A DNA stretch of 51,044 bases from Planctomycetaceae bacterium (GTDB lineage: Bacteria > Planctomycetota > SZUA-567), in assembly GCA_021203245.1 (NCBI GenBank), contig JAJQBO010000053.1:1-51044 (forward strand). Reading direction: 5' to 3'. The position numbers and the translations under genes were made by a program. This document shows, one piece after another, positions 1 to 8,001 of the stretch (positions within the stretch are counted from its first letter, which is position 1; each line of letters starts with the position of its first letter). The notes beneath the pieces are model-generated. The model ran no database searches. It had not been told where the DNA came from and saw only the letters and a list, made by a program, of their open reading frames with translations.

Positions 1-10
1 GCGCCCCCGA

Positions 11-71
11 CTGCCCCGGCACAACTTCACGCCCCTCGCCCGGTTCATCGCATGCCCGCCGGGGTGACGTT
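11..71 (+). repeat. REP-like repeat unit A
   Basis: One copy of the dispersed palindromic family. It opens with GCCCCGGC (13-20) and closes with GCCGGGGTGACG (58-69), so the ends can pair into a hairpin. The interior resembles the unit at 8119-8178 more than the other copies, suggesting two subfamilies. A partner unit is not seen before the window edge. Confidence 0.6.
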
Positions 72-143
72 TTTGGGGAGAAATCGACGTTAAGGGCAGA
101 ATGTACCAATGCACGAGGTGCGGTCAAAGAGCCAAACATGAAA

Positions 144-167
144 GAGGCGCCGCTTCCGCGACGCCTC
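144..167 (-). terminator. Probable terminator of the CxxCxGxG protein gene
   Basis: GAGGCG (144-149) pairs with CGCCTC (162-167), extended inward by CGC/GCG around a TTCC loop. On the minus strand it is followed by a T-rich stretch (TTTCATGTTT). It lies about 35 bases beyond the stop codon of the gene ending at 201. The T tract is interrupted, so strength is uncertain. Confidence 0.45.
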
Positions 168-200
168 GTACTCCGTTATGGGATTCTGTCCTCAAAAGCG

Positions 201-1037
201 CTAGCGGTTGGACGCGTAGAACCCCTTTTCCGTCACCTTGCCGCTCTTGCTGTTGACATAGATGCGGTAAAAGGCGCGTGTGCGCTCTTCCGGAATATCC
301 TTGCCGGCCCAGAACTGCCACACCATCAGCCGCCGTTTTTCATTGACCTCATGGTAACGCGCTTTTCGCAGCATCGGCATGATATCCTGGAACTGCATCC
401 CGACCCGAACATAATTTTCGTCAAGCCACAAACAGGCGTCAAGGCGATCTTCCGGATCCTTGGAGACGAGGAGCTCGACATATTCCTCCGCCCCCTTCGG
501 CGCGTCGCGGTAGGCGCGGTTCCGCATAATTTCCCGGCCGAGCTTGGGATCGGCAAAATCCTCGGCCGAAAGGACGAAATACTTCTCTGTCGTATGATTG
601 GCGAGGTAGCCTTCGCCTTTACAGTCCATACACCGGATGGCGGTATTGACATTCTTGGTAAACTTCCCGAACGGCAGTTCCTTGCGGCCGGTCCCATTGC
701 AGGTCTGGCAGGTCTCGTTGCGCCAGGTCACGATGCGCAGGTTATATTCGGGATCGACATTAATGGTGATTCGAGCCGGCCGGTCCTTTTGATCCTTGGT
801 CGATTTGCGATAATACTTGCCTTCAGCTAGGGCGGTCTTGACGTCGTTGAGGATTTCCGGACGATTGACCTCGCACTCGGCCAGGTACTTTCCCAAGTTA
901 TAGGGGTTGAAGTCCACCGCCACATAATCGCCTTTCGCCGGCGCCTGAGTCCAGCTAAATGCGCGTTCTCCCCCCTGCACCACCGATACCCCGGCCAGAA
1001 GCGCCGTGGCCATGAGAACAACACCTATCCTACGCAT
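201..1037 (-). CDS. Secreted protein with DnaJ-like CxxCxGxG zinc motifs
   Basis: A 278-residue protein of unknown function. Residues 1-22 look like a signal peptide (basic MRR start, hydrophobic core, small residues before GERAF). In the middle there are two CxxCxGxG motifs, CQTCNGTG and CMDCKGEG, about 25 residues apart, as in the DnaJ zinc finger. No J-domain is present, so it is not a DnaJ. The rest has no motif I recognise. GAGGTAG lies just before the ATG. It reads away from the parS-bearing intergenic region and appears monocistronic. A periplasmic zinc-ribbon protein is the safest description. Confidence 0.75.
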   Translation of the reverse strand: MRRIGVVLMATALLAGVSVVQGGERAFSWTQAPAKGDYVAVDFNPYNLGKYLAECEVNRPEILNDVKTALAEGKYYRKSTKDQKDRPARITINVDPEYNLRIVTWRNETCQTCNGTGRKELPFGKFTKNVNTAIRCMDCKGEGYLANHTTEKYFVLSAEDFADPKLGREIMRNRAYRDAPKGAEEYVELLVSKDPEDRLDACLWLDENYVRVGMQFQDIMPMLRKARYHEVNEKRRLMVWQFWAGKDIPEERTRAFYRIYVNSKSGKVTEKGFYASNR

Positions 1038-1083
1038 ACACTACCTCGCTCAAAAGAAATGTCCACTCCAGTGATAAAGCCCG

Positions 1084-1112
1084 ATAGTACTGGATAGACA
1101 GAAATTTTCCAA
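1084..1112 (-). promoter_or_regulatory. Candidate promoter of the CxxCxGxG protein gene
   Basis: On the minus strand TTGGAA (1112-1107), a 17-base spacer and TACTAT (1089-1084) match the sigma70 consensus at 4/6 and 4/6. It sits about 50 bases upstream of the start codon. This is a pattern match only. Confidence 0.35.
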
Positions 1113-1176
1113 TACTAATACTGTCAGGACTGGGCCAAAAATCATTCTCGATCAACTCGGGGCGAAATTATTCTGA

Positions 1177-1192
1177 TGTTTCATATGAAACA
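1177..1192. other. parS-like site 1
   Basis: TGTTTCATATGAAACA is a perfect palindrome differing from the parS consensus TGTTTCACGTGAAACA only at the two central bases. The symmetry extends to 20 bases (1175-1194). ParB/Spo0J binds such sites to segregate chromosomes, and they cluster near origins. A second copy lies 47 bases away. Confidence 0.7.
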
Positions 1193-1223
1193 TCTTTCGA
1201 CAGAGGGTGAGGTTGGGAGGGTG

Positions 1224-1239
1224 TGTTTCACATGAAACA
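1224..1239. other. parS-like site 2
   Basis: TGTTTCACATGAAACA differs from the parS consensus TGTTTCACGTGAAACA at one base. With the site at 1177 it forms a close pair upstream of dnaN, which makes chance occurrence unlikely. No parA or parB gene is in the window. Confidence 0.75.
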
Positions 1240-1519
1240 TGGTGGGACGGGTGTTGAATAGGTAATACAATTGTTGAAATCGGTTGAACTGTTCCTGCTG
1301 TGTTCATTGCATTCACCATCGATAAACACGAGCAGACAGAACTATAATACGTACTCTCTGTACTTAACCACCATAAAAATACGAGAGTTAGAGCATTTTA
1401 CGACGATTAAACACCTATAATAGTTATAGTAGTAGATACTTCTTTATACAGCATAACGAAATGATAAGGCGCTCTGGTTGAGGGTGTGGCATAATTTCGC
1501 ACCATACACCCTTTTCGCC

Positions 1520-1547
1520 TTTACCAAACCGTGAGAGCCATTATAAT
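1520..1547 (+). promoter_or_regulatory. Candidate dnaN promoter
   Basis: TTTACC (1520-1525), a 16-base spacer and a perfect TATAAT (1542-1547) lie about 45 bases before the preferred dnaN start. Other TATAAT-like strings occur in this A+T-rich region, so the assignment is tentative. Confidence 0.4.
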
Positions 1548-1591
1548 ATCACCCATCAAGTTCCCATTTTCCAGCTTACATGAGGGTACCC

Positions 1592-2677
1592 ATGGAATTT
1601 ACTATCAATAAAAATATCTTTTCCGAAGCTCTTTCCCTGGTTGCCGCCGTTGTGCCCGAGCGTTCCGCCCGGGCGGTACTGCAAAACCTCATGCTGACCG
1701 GCAACGAGGATTCCACCATCACCCTCTCGGCCACCGACCTGGAAATAGGCCTGCAAATGACCCTGGACGTCACCAATATGGACAGCCCGTCCCAGGTCCT
1801 CCTGCCCGCGTCCCGACTGAATGCGCTGGTCAAGGGGTCGTTCGCCGACGAACTGCAGATCTCGGTCCAGGATTATAAGGCCGAAATTCGCACCAAGCAG
1901 GGACGCTTCCAGGTCCCCGGCCTCGATGTCATGGATTATCCCAGCATCAGCGAATTTGCCGGCAATTCCGTTTTTATCCATGGCGACGACTTTGCCGATG
2001 CAGTGCAGAAGACCGTGTTCGCCACCGCCAAGGGCGATACCCGCTATGCGCTCAACGGCATTTATATCAATATCATTGACGGCCAGGCGGAATTTGTCGC
2101 GTCAGATACGCATCGCCTGTCCCTTGTCAGCAAAAAGGTTCGCAACCCCGACGCGGTTCAGGCAGAGGGCATACTCCTGACCAAGGGGATGACCACCCTT
2201 GCCCGCCTCGCCGCCGGTGCGGAAGTGGTCGAGTTGGCGATATCCGCCAACGAAATGCTGGCCAAGACCGCCAACGCCACCGTCTCAATCCGCCGCGTCG
2301 AAGGCATGTTCCCCCGATACCATGACGTCATCCCGCCCAAGAGCGATATGCACGTCACGGTCAAAAAAGACGAGCTGCTCCGCTCGCTCCACAGTATCGG
2401 CCTGATGAGCTCGGACGAGTCGAAATCCGTCCTGTTCACCATCACGGACGGCGCTCTCACCCTGTCGGCCAGCAGCGAAAACGGCGAGGGCAACCTGACC
2501 CTTGACGCCGATACCGTCGGCGCGCCGATGGAAATAAAGTTCAACTTTACCTTCTTGGTGGATGTCTTGAAGAATATCGCCGAAGACCAGGTAATGATAC
2601 AATTCAAGGATGCCGATAACCCCGCCCGGGTCGATTCCGGCGACTTTATGTATGTCATTATGCCGATAAACCGGTAA
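1592..2677 (+). CDS. dnaN: DNA polymerase III beta subunit (sliding clamp)
   Basis: Encodes the ring-shaped processivity clamp that holds the replicative polymerase on DNA. The start at 1592 (MEFTINKN) is preferred over the in-frame ATG at 1580 because AGGG at 1583-1586 is well placed for it. The 361-residue length fits the three-domain clamp. Recognisable blocks are the N-terminal LEIGLQ region, a FATAKGDTRYALNGIY block at the start of domain 2, and the C-terminal YVIMPINR, matching the family ending that forms part of the protein-binding pocket. The DciA-like gene follows after 3 bases. No dnaA lies upstream; the intergenic region with parS-like sites does. Confidence 0.95.
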   Translation: MEFTINKNIFSEALSLVAAVVPERSARAVLQNLMLTGNEDSTITLSATDLEIGLQMTLDVTNMDSPSQVLLPASRLNALVKGSFADELQISVQDYKAEIRTKQGRFQVPGLDVMDYPSISEFAGNSVFIHGDDFADAVQKTVFATAKGDTRYALNGIYINIIDGQAEFVASDTHRLSLVSKKVRNPDAVQAEGILLTKGMTTLARLAAGAEVVELAISANEMLAKTANATVSIRRVEGMFPRYHDVIPPKSDMHVTVKKDELLRSLHSIGLMSSDESKSVLFTITDGALTLSASSENGEGNLTLDADTVGAPMEIKFNFTFLVDVLKNIAEDQVMIQFKDADNPARVDSGDFMYVIMPINR

Positions 2678-2680
2678 CCC

Positions 2681-3193
2681 ATGGCATCGAAACGCCCCAT
2701 ATTTCCCGGCACACGGAAGCGGGCCCTCGAGAAGTGCGCCCAGGATGTGGAGGACCCTGCCTGGCGCGCCTGGTTTCTGGAGGTGGCGCGCCGCCGGGCC
2801 GAAGTGGAACAGGCGGGCAAGCGCTTTGTCGTCCGAACCTACGAGGAGGACGGCGGCAGCAAAACGGTCGCCCGCCGGAAAGCCGATCCCGTCCCTGTCA
2901 AAAAGCTGGTCAAGGATGTCGCCCGGGATATGCGGCCCCGGCCGGCAGACGAACTCGACATGATTCGGACCGCGTGGGCGAAAGTCGCCGGCGAGGAGGT
3001 GGCGGGAGAGTCTGCGGTCTATTCTTTCCGGGGCGGCGTCCTGACGGTAGAGGTCTACAGCGGCATTCTCCTGCAGGAACTCCGCCAATTCCACGCCGCC
3101 GCACTCGTCAAGGACCTGCGGGATGTCTGGCCGGCGTCGGTCCCGCTGGTGAGCCTGAAATTCAGGACGGGAAAGCGGTCATCCACACTGTAG
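2681..3193 (+). CDS. dciA: DUF721/DciA-like protein, putative helicase loader
   Basis: A 170-residue protein whose C-terminal half (about 95-165) fits DUF721: a helical start (IRTAWAKVAGEEVA), then strands with GGVLTVEV and a helix beginning SGILLQELRQF. DciA proteins help load the replicative helicase DnaB where DnaC or DnaI is absent; that role is from family knowledge. The N-terminus is basic and resembles other DUF721 proteins with a variable leader. It starts 3 bases after dnaN and abuts the next gene, so the three are probably cotranscribed. Functional assignment is by domain only. Confidence 0.75.
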   Translation: MASKRPIFPGTRKRALEKCAQDVEDPAWRAWFLEVARRRAEVEQAGKRFVVRTYEEDGGSKTVARRKADPVPVKKLVKDVARDMRPRPADELDMIRTAWAKVAGEEVAGESAVYSFRGGVLTVEVYSGILLQELRQFHAAALVKDLRDVWPASVPLVSLKFRTGKRSSTL

Positions 3194-4354
3194 ATGGCGA
3201 GCGGTTCAATGGCCGATACGAATAAAGTTGATAACTCCCCTTCCCTGTATATCCATATCCCTTTTTGTCTCTCGCGGTGCGGCTACTGCGCTTTTGTCAG
3301 TGGCGGCTATGATGCCGATCGCGCCGACGCCTATCTTGAGAGAACTGCCTGGGAAATGCGGGAACGCGCAGTTTTCCAGCTGGCCCTCCCTTCAACCATC
3401 TTCATCGGGGGCGGGACGCCGTCAGCCCTCTCCCTTCGCCAACTCGAGCGGCTCTTTTCCCTTGTGCCGACCCCGGAAAACGACGGCGAAATAACCTGCG
3501 AGATGAACCCCGACAGTGCGACAGAGGACAAACTCCGCTGTGTGCGCGATGCCGGCGTCAACCGCATTTCGTTCGGGGTGCAGACATTTTCACCGGCGGG
3601 ACTGCGTCTTCTCGGGCGGCGGCACGGCGTGAAAGAAGCGGTACTGGCGGTCGAAACAGCCCGCCGTGTCGGCTTTTCACGAATCAGCATCGATCTTATC
3701 AACGGCTATCCGGGACAAACCGACGCTGATGTGGCCGAGGACTGCCGCCAGGCCCTCGGTCTTGGCGTCGATCACGTCTCCTGCTACAATTTTATCCTGG
3801 AAGAAGACGCGCCCGAATATGCGCGTCTGGCTGCCGCCGCCGGCGAGCCGGACGAGGAACGCGATCGGCGCTTCTGGGATACCGTTGAGTCATGGTTGTG
3901 CGGCATGGGCGGATTGCACCACTATGAGATTAGCAATTTTGCTCGAAAATGCGAAGAGTGCCGCCACAACCTGGCGATCTGGCGCGGCGGCGAATACTGG
4001 GGAATCGGCCTTGCCGCGTGCGGGTATCTCGGCGGCAGGCGCTATGGCAATACCACCGACCTGGCAACCTATCTCGAAGGCGAGAGCGTCGGCGCTATCG
4101 AGTCATGGAGTGAGCGGTTGACTGGTGAGGCGGCGGCGCGGGAGCGGGCTGTGTTCTGGCTGCGGCTCTACGAAGGGGTGGATCTGGCGCGGTTCAGGCG
4201 GGAAACGGGTTATGATTTTGCCGCCCTCTATGGTGGCCGAATCGAGCAGTCTATACGGGACGGAGTTATGGAATACCTGGATTCAGGGTCGCGCATCCGG
4301 GTGGCACCGGCGTTTATGCCGGTCCTGGATGCCATTCTGGTCGACCTGGTATAA
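3194..4354 (+). CDS. hemW: HemW-like radical SAM protein (coproporphyrinogen III oxidase-like)
   Basis: A 386-residue radical SAM protein. The CxxxCxxC cluster motif lies in YIHIPFCLSRCGYC near residues 19-32. HemW-type blocks follow: GGGTPS, GVQTFS, DLINGYPGQT, HYEISNFAR and CRHNLAIWRGG. HemW is a heme chaperone related to oxygen-independent coproporphyrinogen oxidase HemN; members are often annotated as HemN. The first ATG directly follows the preceding stop codon; an in-frame ATG at 3209 is an alternative, and neither has a strong ribosome binding site. It closes the dnaN-dciA-hemW group and converges on the SOS operon. Confidence 0.85.
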   Translation: MASGSMADTNKVDNSPSLYIHIPFCLSRCGYCAFVSGGYDADRADAYLERTAWEMRERAVFQLALPSTIFIGGGTPSALSLRQLERLFSLVPTPENDGEITCEMNPDSATEDKLRCVRDAGVNRISFGVQTFSPAGLRLLGRRHGVKEAVLAVETARRVGFSRISIDLINGYPGQTDADVAEDCRQALGLGVDHVSCYNFILEEDAPEYARLAAAAGEPDEERDRRFWDTVESWLCGMGGLHHYEISNFARKCEECRHNLAIWRGGEYWGIGLAACGYLGGRRYGNTTDLATYLEGESVGAIESWSERLTGEAAARERAVFWLRLYEGVDLARFRRETGYDFAALYGGRIEQSIRDGVMEYLDSGSRIRVAPAFMPVLDAILVDLV

Positions 4355-4394
4355 AAAACGCAGCGCGCCTGGGGGTGTCGGGAACGAGGCGCGC
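4353..4394 (-). terminator. Terminator of the lexA-recA operon
   Basis: GCGCGCCT (4363-4370) pairs with AGGCGCGC (4387-4394) around a 16-base loop. Read on the minus strand the stem is followed by GCGTTTTTTAT, a good U tract. It lies about 30 bases beyond the 64-codon ORF downstream of recA and overlaps the end of hemW. Confidence 0.75.
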
Positions 4395-4422
4395 CGCACG
4401 GGGGATTTTGTCTTTACGGTGA

Positions 4423-4617
4423 TTAGAGGAGCGTCAGGGCATCCGTGGTCTGGCTCCGGCCATACCATTGTCCTGGAGCCACGAACACGTCGGTGCCGAC
4501 GCGCAGGGCGGTATCCAACCGGCACACCACGCCGTCGTGATCGCCCCAGACCACATCCTCCATACCGCGCCGCGAAAACGAGACGGTCGGCTGGAGCAAC
4601 CCTTCATACAGGCACAT
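4423..4617 (-). CDS. Small hypothetical protein coupled to recA
   Basis: A 64-codon ORF whose ATG overlaps the recA stop codon (TAATG arrangement), suggesting translational coupling. The sequence ([14 protein letters not shown]... ending DALTLL) is not low in complexity and has no membrane segment. I recognise no family; it is too short and different to be RecX, the usual partner downstream of recA. The terminator follows shortly after its stop, so it is inside the transcript. It may be real or a fortuitous ORF in the recA trailer. Confidence 0.5.
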   Translation of the reverse strand: MCLYEGLLQPTVSFSRRGMEDVVWGDHDGVVCRLDTALRVGTDVFVAPGQWYGRSQTTDALTLL

Positions 4618-5738
4618 TATGCCACCTCTTCGATTTCGCCCGCCTCGTCTTCACCAGGCGCGGCTTCCGGTTCAGCCACCGCCGGGGCGTCCAGCGTCAC
4701 CACGTTGTCGAAAAGCACCGCCGTCACCTTTTCCTCGATTTCGGCAAGGATGTCCGGGTTGTCGCGGAGGAACTGGCAGGCGTTGTCGCGGCCCTGGCCG
4801 ATGCGCATTTCGCCGTAATTGAGCCAACTGCCGGTCTTGCCGATAATGCCTTCGCGCACGCCGAGGTCGACGATTTCTCCCAGGCGGTTGACGCCCTGGT
4901 TGAACATGACCTGGAACTCGGCGACCTTGAACGGCGACGCCATCTTGTTCTTGACCACCTTGACCTTGGTGTCGGAACCGAGGATTTCGTCGCCTTTCTT
5001 GATGGGCTGGCCGCGGCGGATATCCAGGCGGACCGAGGAGTAGAACTTCAGGGCATTGCCGCCGGTGGTTGTTTCGGGGTTGCCGAACATGACGCCGATC
5101 TTCATGCGAATCTGGTTGATGAAGACGATGCAGGTATTCGACTTTTTCACGATGCCGGTGAGTTTGCGGAGGCCCTGGCTCATTAGCCTGGCCTGGAGGC
5201 CGACGTGGCTCTGTCCCATTTCGCCGTCCAGTTCCGCCTTCGGCGTCAAGGCCGCCACCGAGTCGACGACGATGATGTCGACCGCGTTGGACTTGACCAG
5301 CATTTCGCAGATTTCCAGGGCCTGCTCGCCGCTGTCCGGCTGGCTGACCAGGAGGCCGTCGAGGTCGACGCCGAGTTTGCGGGCATAGGCGGGGTCGAGG
5401 GCGTGTTCGGCGTCGATAAAGGCCGCGATGCCGCCGGTCTTCTGGGCGTTGGCCACGCAGTGCAGGGCCAGGGTGGTTTTGCCCGAACTTTCCGGCCCGT
5501 AGAATTCGACGATACGGCCCTTGGGTATGCCGCCCACGCCGATGGCCGCGTCCAGGGTGAGGGAACCGGTAGAGATGACGTCGCACTTAATCACCGTGTC
5601 GCCGCCCAGGCACATGATGGCTTCAGGGCCGAAGCGCTTGCCGATATCGGCCAGGGCGCTGGACAGCACCTGTTCCCGGCTGGACTTTTCGGAGGCGGCG
5701 GTCGCTTCCTTGGCGGCTTTATCGCTTTTGCGGGCCAT
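4617..5738 (-). CDS. recA: Recombinase RecA
   Basis: RecA forms filaments on single-stranded DNA, catalyses strand exchange and triggers LexA self-cleavage. The 373-residue protein has Walker A GPESSGKT at residues 81-88, the Walker B region [12 protein letters not shown], and [22 protein letters not shown] carrying the L2 region. The C-terminus is acidic (ending [12 protein letters not shown]), as usual. GGAGAACGACC precedes the ATG. Only 29 bases separate it from the upstream GyrI-like gene and no promoter is visible there, so recA appears to be expressed from the lexA promoter. Confidence 0.97.
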   Translation of the reverse strand: MARKSDKAAKEATAASEKSSREQVLSSALADIGKRFGPEAIMCLGGDTVIKCDVISTGSLTLDAAIGVGGIPKGRIVEFYGPESSGKTTLALHCVANAQKTGGIAAFIDAEHALDPAYARKLGVDLDGLLVSQPDSGEQALEICEMLVKSNAVDIIVVDSVAALTPKAELDGEMGQSHVGLQARLMSQGLRKLTGIVKKSNTCIVFINQIRMKIGVMFGNPETTTGGNALKFYSSVRLDIRRGQPIKKGDEILGSDTKVKVVKNKMASPFKVAEFQVMFNQGVNRLGEIVDLGVREGIIGKTGSWLNYGEMRIGQGRDNACQFLRDNPDILAEIEEKVTAVLFDNVVTLDAPAVAEPEAAPGEDEAGEIEEVA

Positions 5739-5767
5739 GGTCGTTCTCCTGTTTCAAGGCAGAGGGG

Positions 5768-6241
5768 TTATTTTTGCAGCAACGGGCAGTAGATCGACAA
5801 CTCTCCGGTGGTCATGAAATCGTACGTATAGAGTTCGTAACACACCTCCTGCATATTAAGGGTATAGTTTTCCTGGGCGGCAATCCACGGGCCATAGATA
5901 TGGGTAAAGGCGTCGCCGAGCTGGTTCAGGCCGGCCAGCTTCGCGGTGGCGTAGGGTCCGGCCGGCAGGGTGAAGATGTCCATCCCCTCGGGAACGTCCG
6001 CGCCCGGAGCGAGCGGCATCAGCGCCCAGTAGTCGAAGTTGTCGCTGTCGAGCATCACCGACGCCCCATAGGACTGGTTGGGGAACTGCGGGTCGGCGGG
6101 AAAGCCGTCCATGCGGGGGCCGAAGTCCTTTTGCCACAGGGCGGGACAGTCGGTCCCGGCTTTCTGCATGGTGGTGTGGACCTTCAGGCCGGCGCAGCGA
6201 ATGGCGGGACATTCCTTGAGAGTGACGGCGAACTGGGTCAT
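5768..6241 (-). CDS. GyrI-like (AraC effector-binding fold) protein
   Basis: A 157-residue stand-alone GyrI/effector-binding domain. The family pattern is seen in YGASVMLDSDNFDYWALMPL, then GMDIFTLPAGPYATAKL, FTHIYGPWIAAQ and a final LSIYCPLLQK. The start at 6241 (MTQFAVTL) has AGGAG just upstream; the ORF remains open further upstream but that part overlaps lexA. It lies between lexA and recA with gaps of 31 and 29 bases. In E. coli the related SbmC/GyrI is SOS-induced and inhibits DNA gyrase, so a similar damage-response role is plausible here. That is inference from location plus fold. Confidence 0.8.
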   Translation of the reverse strand: MTQFAVTLKECPAIRCAGLKVHTTMQKAGTDCPALWQKDFGPRMDGFPADPQFPNQSYGASVMLDSDNFDYWALMPLAPGADVPEGMDIFTLPAGPYATAKLAGLNQLGDAFTHIYGPWIAAQENYTLNMQEVCYELYTYDFMTTGELSIYCPLLQK

Positions 6242-6272
6242 GAATGCTCCTGAAGAAAGGATTGGGGAAGTA

Positions 6273-6881
6273 TTATTGGATGACGCGGTGCATGCCCACC
6301 ACCTTGCCGCCGACGCTGAATTGCGCGTCCTGATCGACAGTGAAGGGCTGGTATTTTTCGTTTTCCGGAACAAGCATCAGGTTGCCGTCGGGGAGCCAGC
6401 GAAAGCGCTTGACCGTGGCCTGGCCGTCGATGATGGCAACGCCGATTTCGCCCGACTCCACCTGCGGCTGATGCCTGACGATGGCGTAGTCGCCGTCCCA
6501 GAAACCGGCCTCGATCATCGAGTCGCCGACGATGCGCAGGGCATAGTGCATGCCTGGTTCGTAGATGGCGTCGAGGTCGAGATAGCCTTCGAGGTTTTCG
6601 ATAGCGTCTATGGGCGTCCCGGCGGCGACCGAACCGACGATAGGCACGCCGCGCTCGGGTATGAGGTAATCGGGCGCGATTTCGATATTGCGGGCAGCGC
6701 CGGGCCTGCGGTTGATATAGCCTTTATTGACCAGTGCGTCGAGGTGGGTGACCACCGAATTGGTGGAGGAGAACCCGAAGGCGCGGGCGATTTCCCGCAC
6801 CGTGGGGATGGCTCCTTCTTCACGCAGCGACGTGAGGATAAAGTCGAAAATCTGCTGTTGCTTTTCTGTTAGTTTATTCAT
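6273..6881 (-). CDS. lexA: SOS repressor LexA
   Basis: LexA represses DNA-damage genes and cleaves itself when RecA filaments form. The start at 6881 (MNKLTEKQQ) gives a typical 202 residues; the longer ORF would run into the operator. The winged-helix N-domain includes PTVREIARAFGFSS. The cleavage site is Ala87-Gly88 (SVAAGTP), the catalytic pair Ser121 (VGDSMIEAG) and Lys158 (GQATVKRF). Two LexA boxes and a promoter lie just upstream, showing autoregulation. It heads an operon with the GyrI-like gene, recA and a small ORF. Confidence 0.97.
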   Translation of the reverse strand: MNKLTEKQQQIFDFILTSLREEGAIPTVREIARAFGFSSTNSVVTHLDALVNKGYINRRPGAARNIEIAPDYLIPERGVPIVGSVAAGTPIDAIENLEGYLDLDAIYEPGMHYALRIVGDSMIEAGFWDGDYAIVRHQPQVESGEIGVAIIDGQATVKRFRWLPDGNLMLVPENEKYQPFTVDQDAQFSVGGKVVGMHRVIQ

Positions 6882-6906
6882 GGCTGCCGCATTTCTTATT
6901 TTTACT

Positions 6907-6918
6907 GAACATCTGTTC
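6907..6918. promoter_or_regulatory. LexA box 1 (proximal)
   Basis: GAACATCTGTTC fits GAAC-N4-GTTC. The arms extend to ACTGAAC and GTTCAAT with one mismatch. It lies just downstream of the -10 element, where bound LexA would block initiation or early elongation. Its centre is 35 bases from that of box 2. Confidence 0.85.
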
Positions 6919-6933
6919 AATTCGTATAATGAT

Positions 6934-6962
6934 GTTATACTGAACCGATGTTCAGTTGTCAA
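6934..6962 (-). promoter_or_regulatory. lexA operon promoter
   Basis: Read on the minus strand: TTGACA (6962-6957), a 17-base spacer, and TATAAC (6939-6934). The -35 is perfect and the -10 matches 5/6. LexA box 2 occupies the spacer, so repressor and RNA polymerase must compete. Confidence 0.85.
6942..6953. promoter_or_regulatory. LexA box 2 (in promoter spacer)
   Basis: GAACCGATGTTC fits GAAC-N4-GTTC, with the symmetry extending to ACTGAAC/GTTCAGT (7-base perfect arms). It sits between the -35 and -10 elements of the lexA operon promoter. Confidence 0.88.
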
Positions 6963-7509
6963 TTGCAATTTTCCGCGTTTCTCCCGGAATTTTCAACTCT
7001 ATCTGGATATTGGGACCTGTTTCGGCTGGACCACAAGCGCTAGTGCGGTCCGGGAAAAGATTTTTCCCAAACATTTATCCGGCCCGCCCGCTTCCAGCGG
7101 CAGATTGCTCGAAAATATGCCACAGTATTTGGTCATTGCGCAAGAAATGGATGCACGCGGTCCTGACCGATACCGGTGAAAAGCCCTCTCCGGGCTGCGT
7201 GGTACCGATTTCCCGTATTTCGGCAACGACACTGTCCGGTTTGGCGAGGCAGAGCAGCGGGAGGGGCGTGCATTTATTCGGGTGGACCGTCTTTTCCACC
7301 ACAACCGGATTGTTTCTCTTGGCGTGAAGTCGCAAAGGTTTTGGGTCGATATAAGACCTTGGGGGAAAACGGGCAACCGTCAACCGCGTCCGTTTTTCCA
7401 CCAGCCCGCAACCGCGAAAGCGGCAACGGCCCAAAACCGATACTGCCGTCCCGAACGGGGGAAACGGGACGTTCGAATCGAATCTCGATAGGAAAATGGA
7501 GAAGAAGGC
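6963..7509. other. Intergenic region without a convincing gene
   Basis: About 550 bases between the lexA promoter and the coiled-coil gene. ORFs of 116-125 codons exist on both strands, but none has a ribosome binding site with a recognisable sequence and they overlap one another. A short hairpin AGCCC/GGGCT lies near 7183-7197. I see no tRNA or known RNA fold. Confidence 0.4.
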
Positions 7510-7974
7510 ATGTCAACGAATGTTGATGAAAGCGGCTTTGGCAAAAACTGGAACGACAAGCTCCGCCTCCTCGATGCCATAGACGCCATGCGCGACCCGT
7601 GCGAAGCGGCTGGTCCCGAGCCGCTGTGCATGGACCAGGCCCCGGCCTCGGTAAATGTATTGCAGGAAAAACTGCATATGTATGAGCAGACCTGCGCTAT
7701 GCTGGAGCAGGAGGTGCAGGTGCTTGAGCAGCAGACCATGGTGGCGCTGGCCGAGGCCGGCCGTCTGCGGCGCGAACTGGACCGCACTGAAGCCGAAAAG
7801 CGCCGGTCCGGCGATTATCTCGATTACCTGGAAATGGACAGCATCAGGAAGTTGATCAACAACTCGGAAAACGAGCGCCGCCTTCTCCTCGACGCGCTTG
7901 AAAACAGCGAGGCCGAACTTGCGCGCATGGTCAAGACGCTCGATCTCGTCGCGAGAAAGCTCCAGGTCGCATAG
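7510..7974 (+). CDS. Coiled-coil protein of unknown function
   Basis: A 154-residue soluble protein with no recognised family. From about residue 50 to the end it is a long predicted coiled coil, rich in Glu, Leu, Arg and Gln with heptad spacing (NVLQEKLHMYEQTCAMLEQEVQVLEQQ, then RRELDRTEAEKRR and LLLDALENSEAELARMVKTL). The first 45 residues are not helical in appearance. GGAGAAGAAGG precedes the ATG, a strong ribosome binding site. It is monocistronic, ended by a hairpin at 8002. A structural or scaffolding role is possible but unsupported. Confidence 0.7.
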   Translation: MSTNVDESGFGKNWNDKLRLLDAIDAMRDPCEAAGPEPLCMDQAPASVNVLQEKLHMYEQTCAMLEQEVQVLEQQTMVALAEAGRLRRELDRTEAEKRRSGDYLDYLEMDSIRKLINNSENERRLLLDALENSEAELARMVKTLDLVARKLQVA

Positions 7975-8001
7975 AAAAAAGCACTACCCGCAGGCGTTTT
8001 T

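Larger units (their letters stand above)
1038..1591. other. A+T-rich intergenic region, possibly near the origin
   Basis: About 550 bases between divergently transcribed genes, visibly richer in A+T than the rest of the window. It holds two parS-like palindromes and candidate promoters for both flanking genes. I looked for DnaA boxes (TTATNCACA) on both strands and found no clear match, so I do not call it oriC. No convincing ORF lies inside. Confidence 0.5.

Noticed and set aside
1240-1579. Chromosome origin with DnaA boxes
   Set aside because: The stretch is A+T-rich and next to parS-like sites and dnaN, but I found no clear TTATNCACA on either strand and dnaA is absent, so only the parS-like sites are called.
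2285-3094. Minus-strand ORF opposite dnaN and dciA
   Set aside because: Shadow of two recognised genes in G+C-rich DNA.
6999-7434. ORFs of 119-125 codons upstream of lexA
   Set aside because: They overlap each other on one strand, lack good ribosome binding sites and look like random translation. Treated as non-coding.
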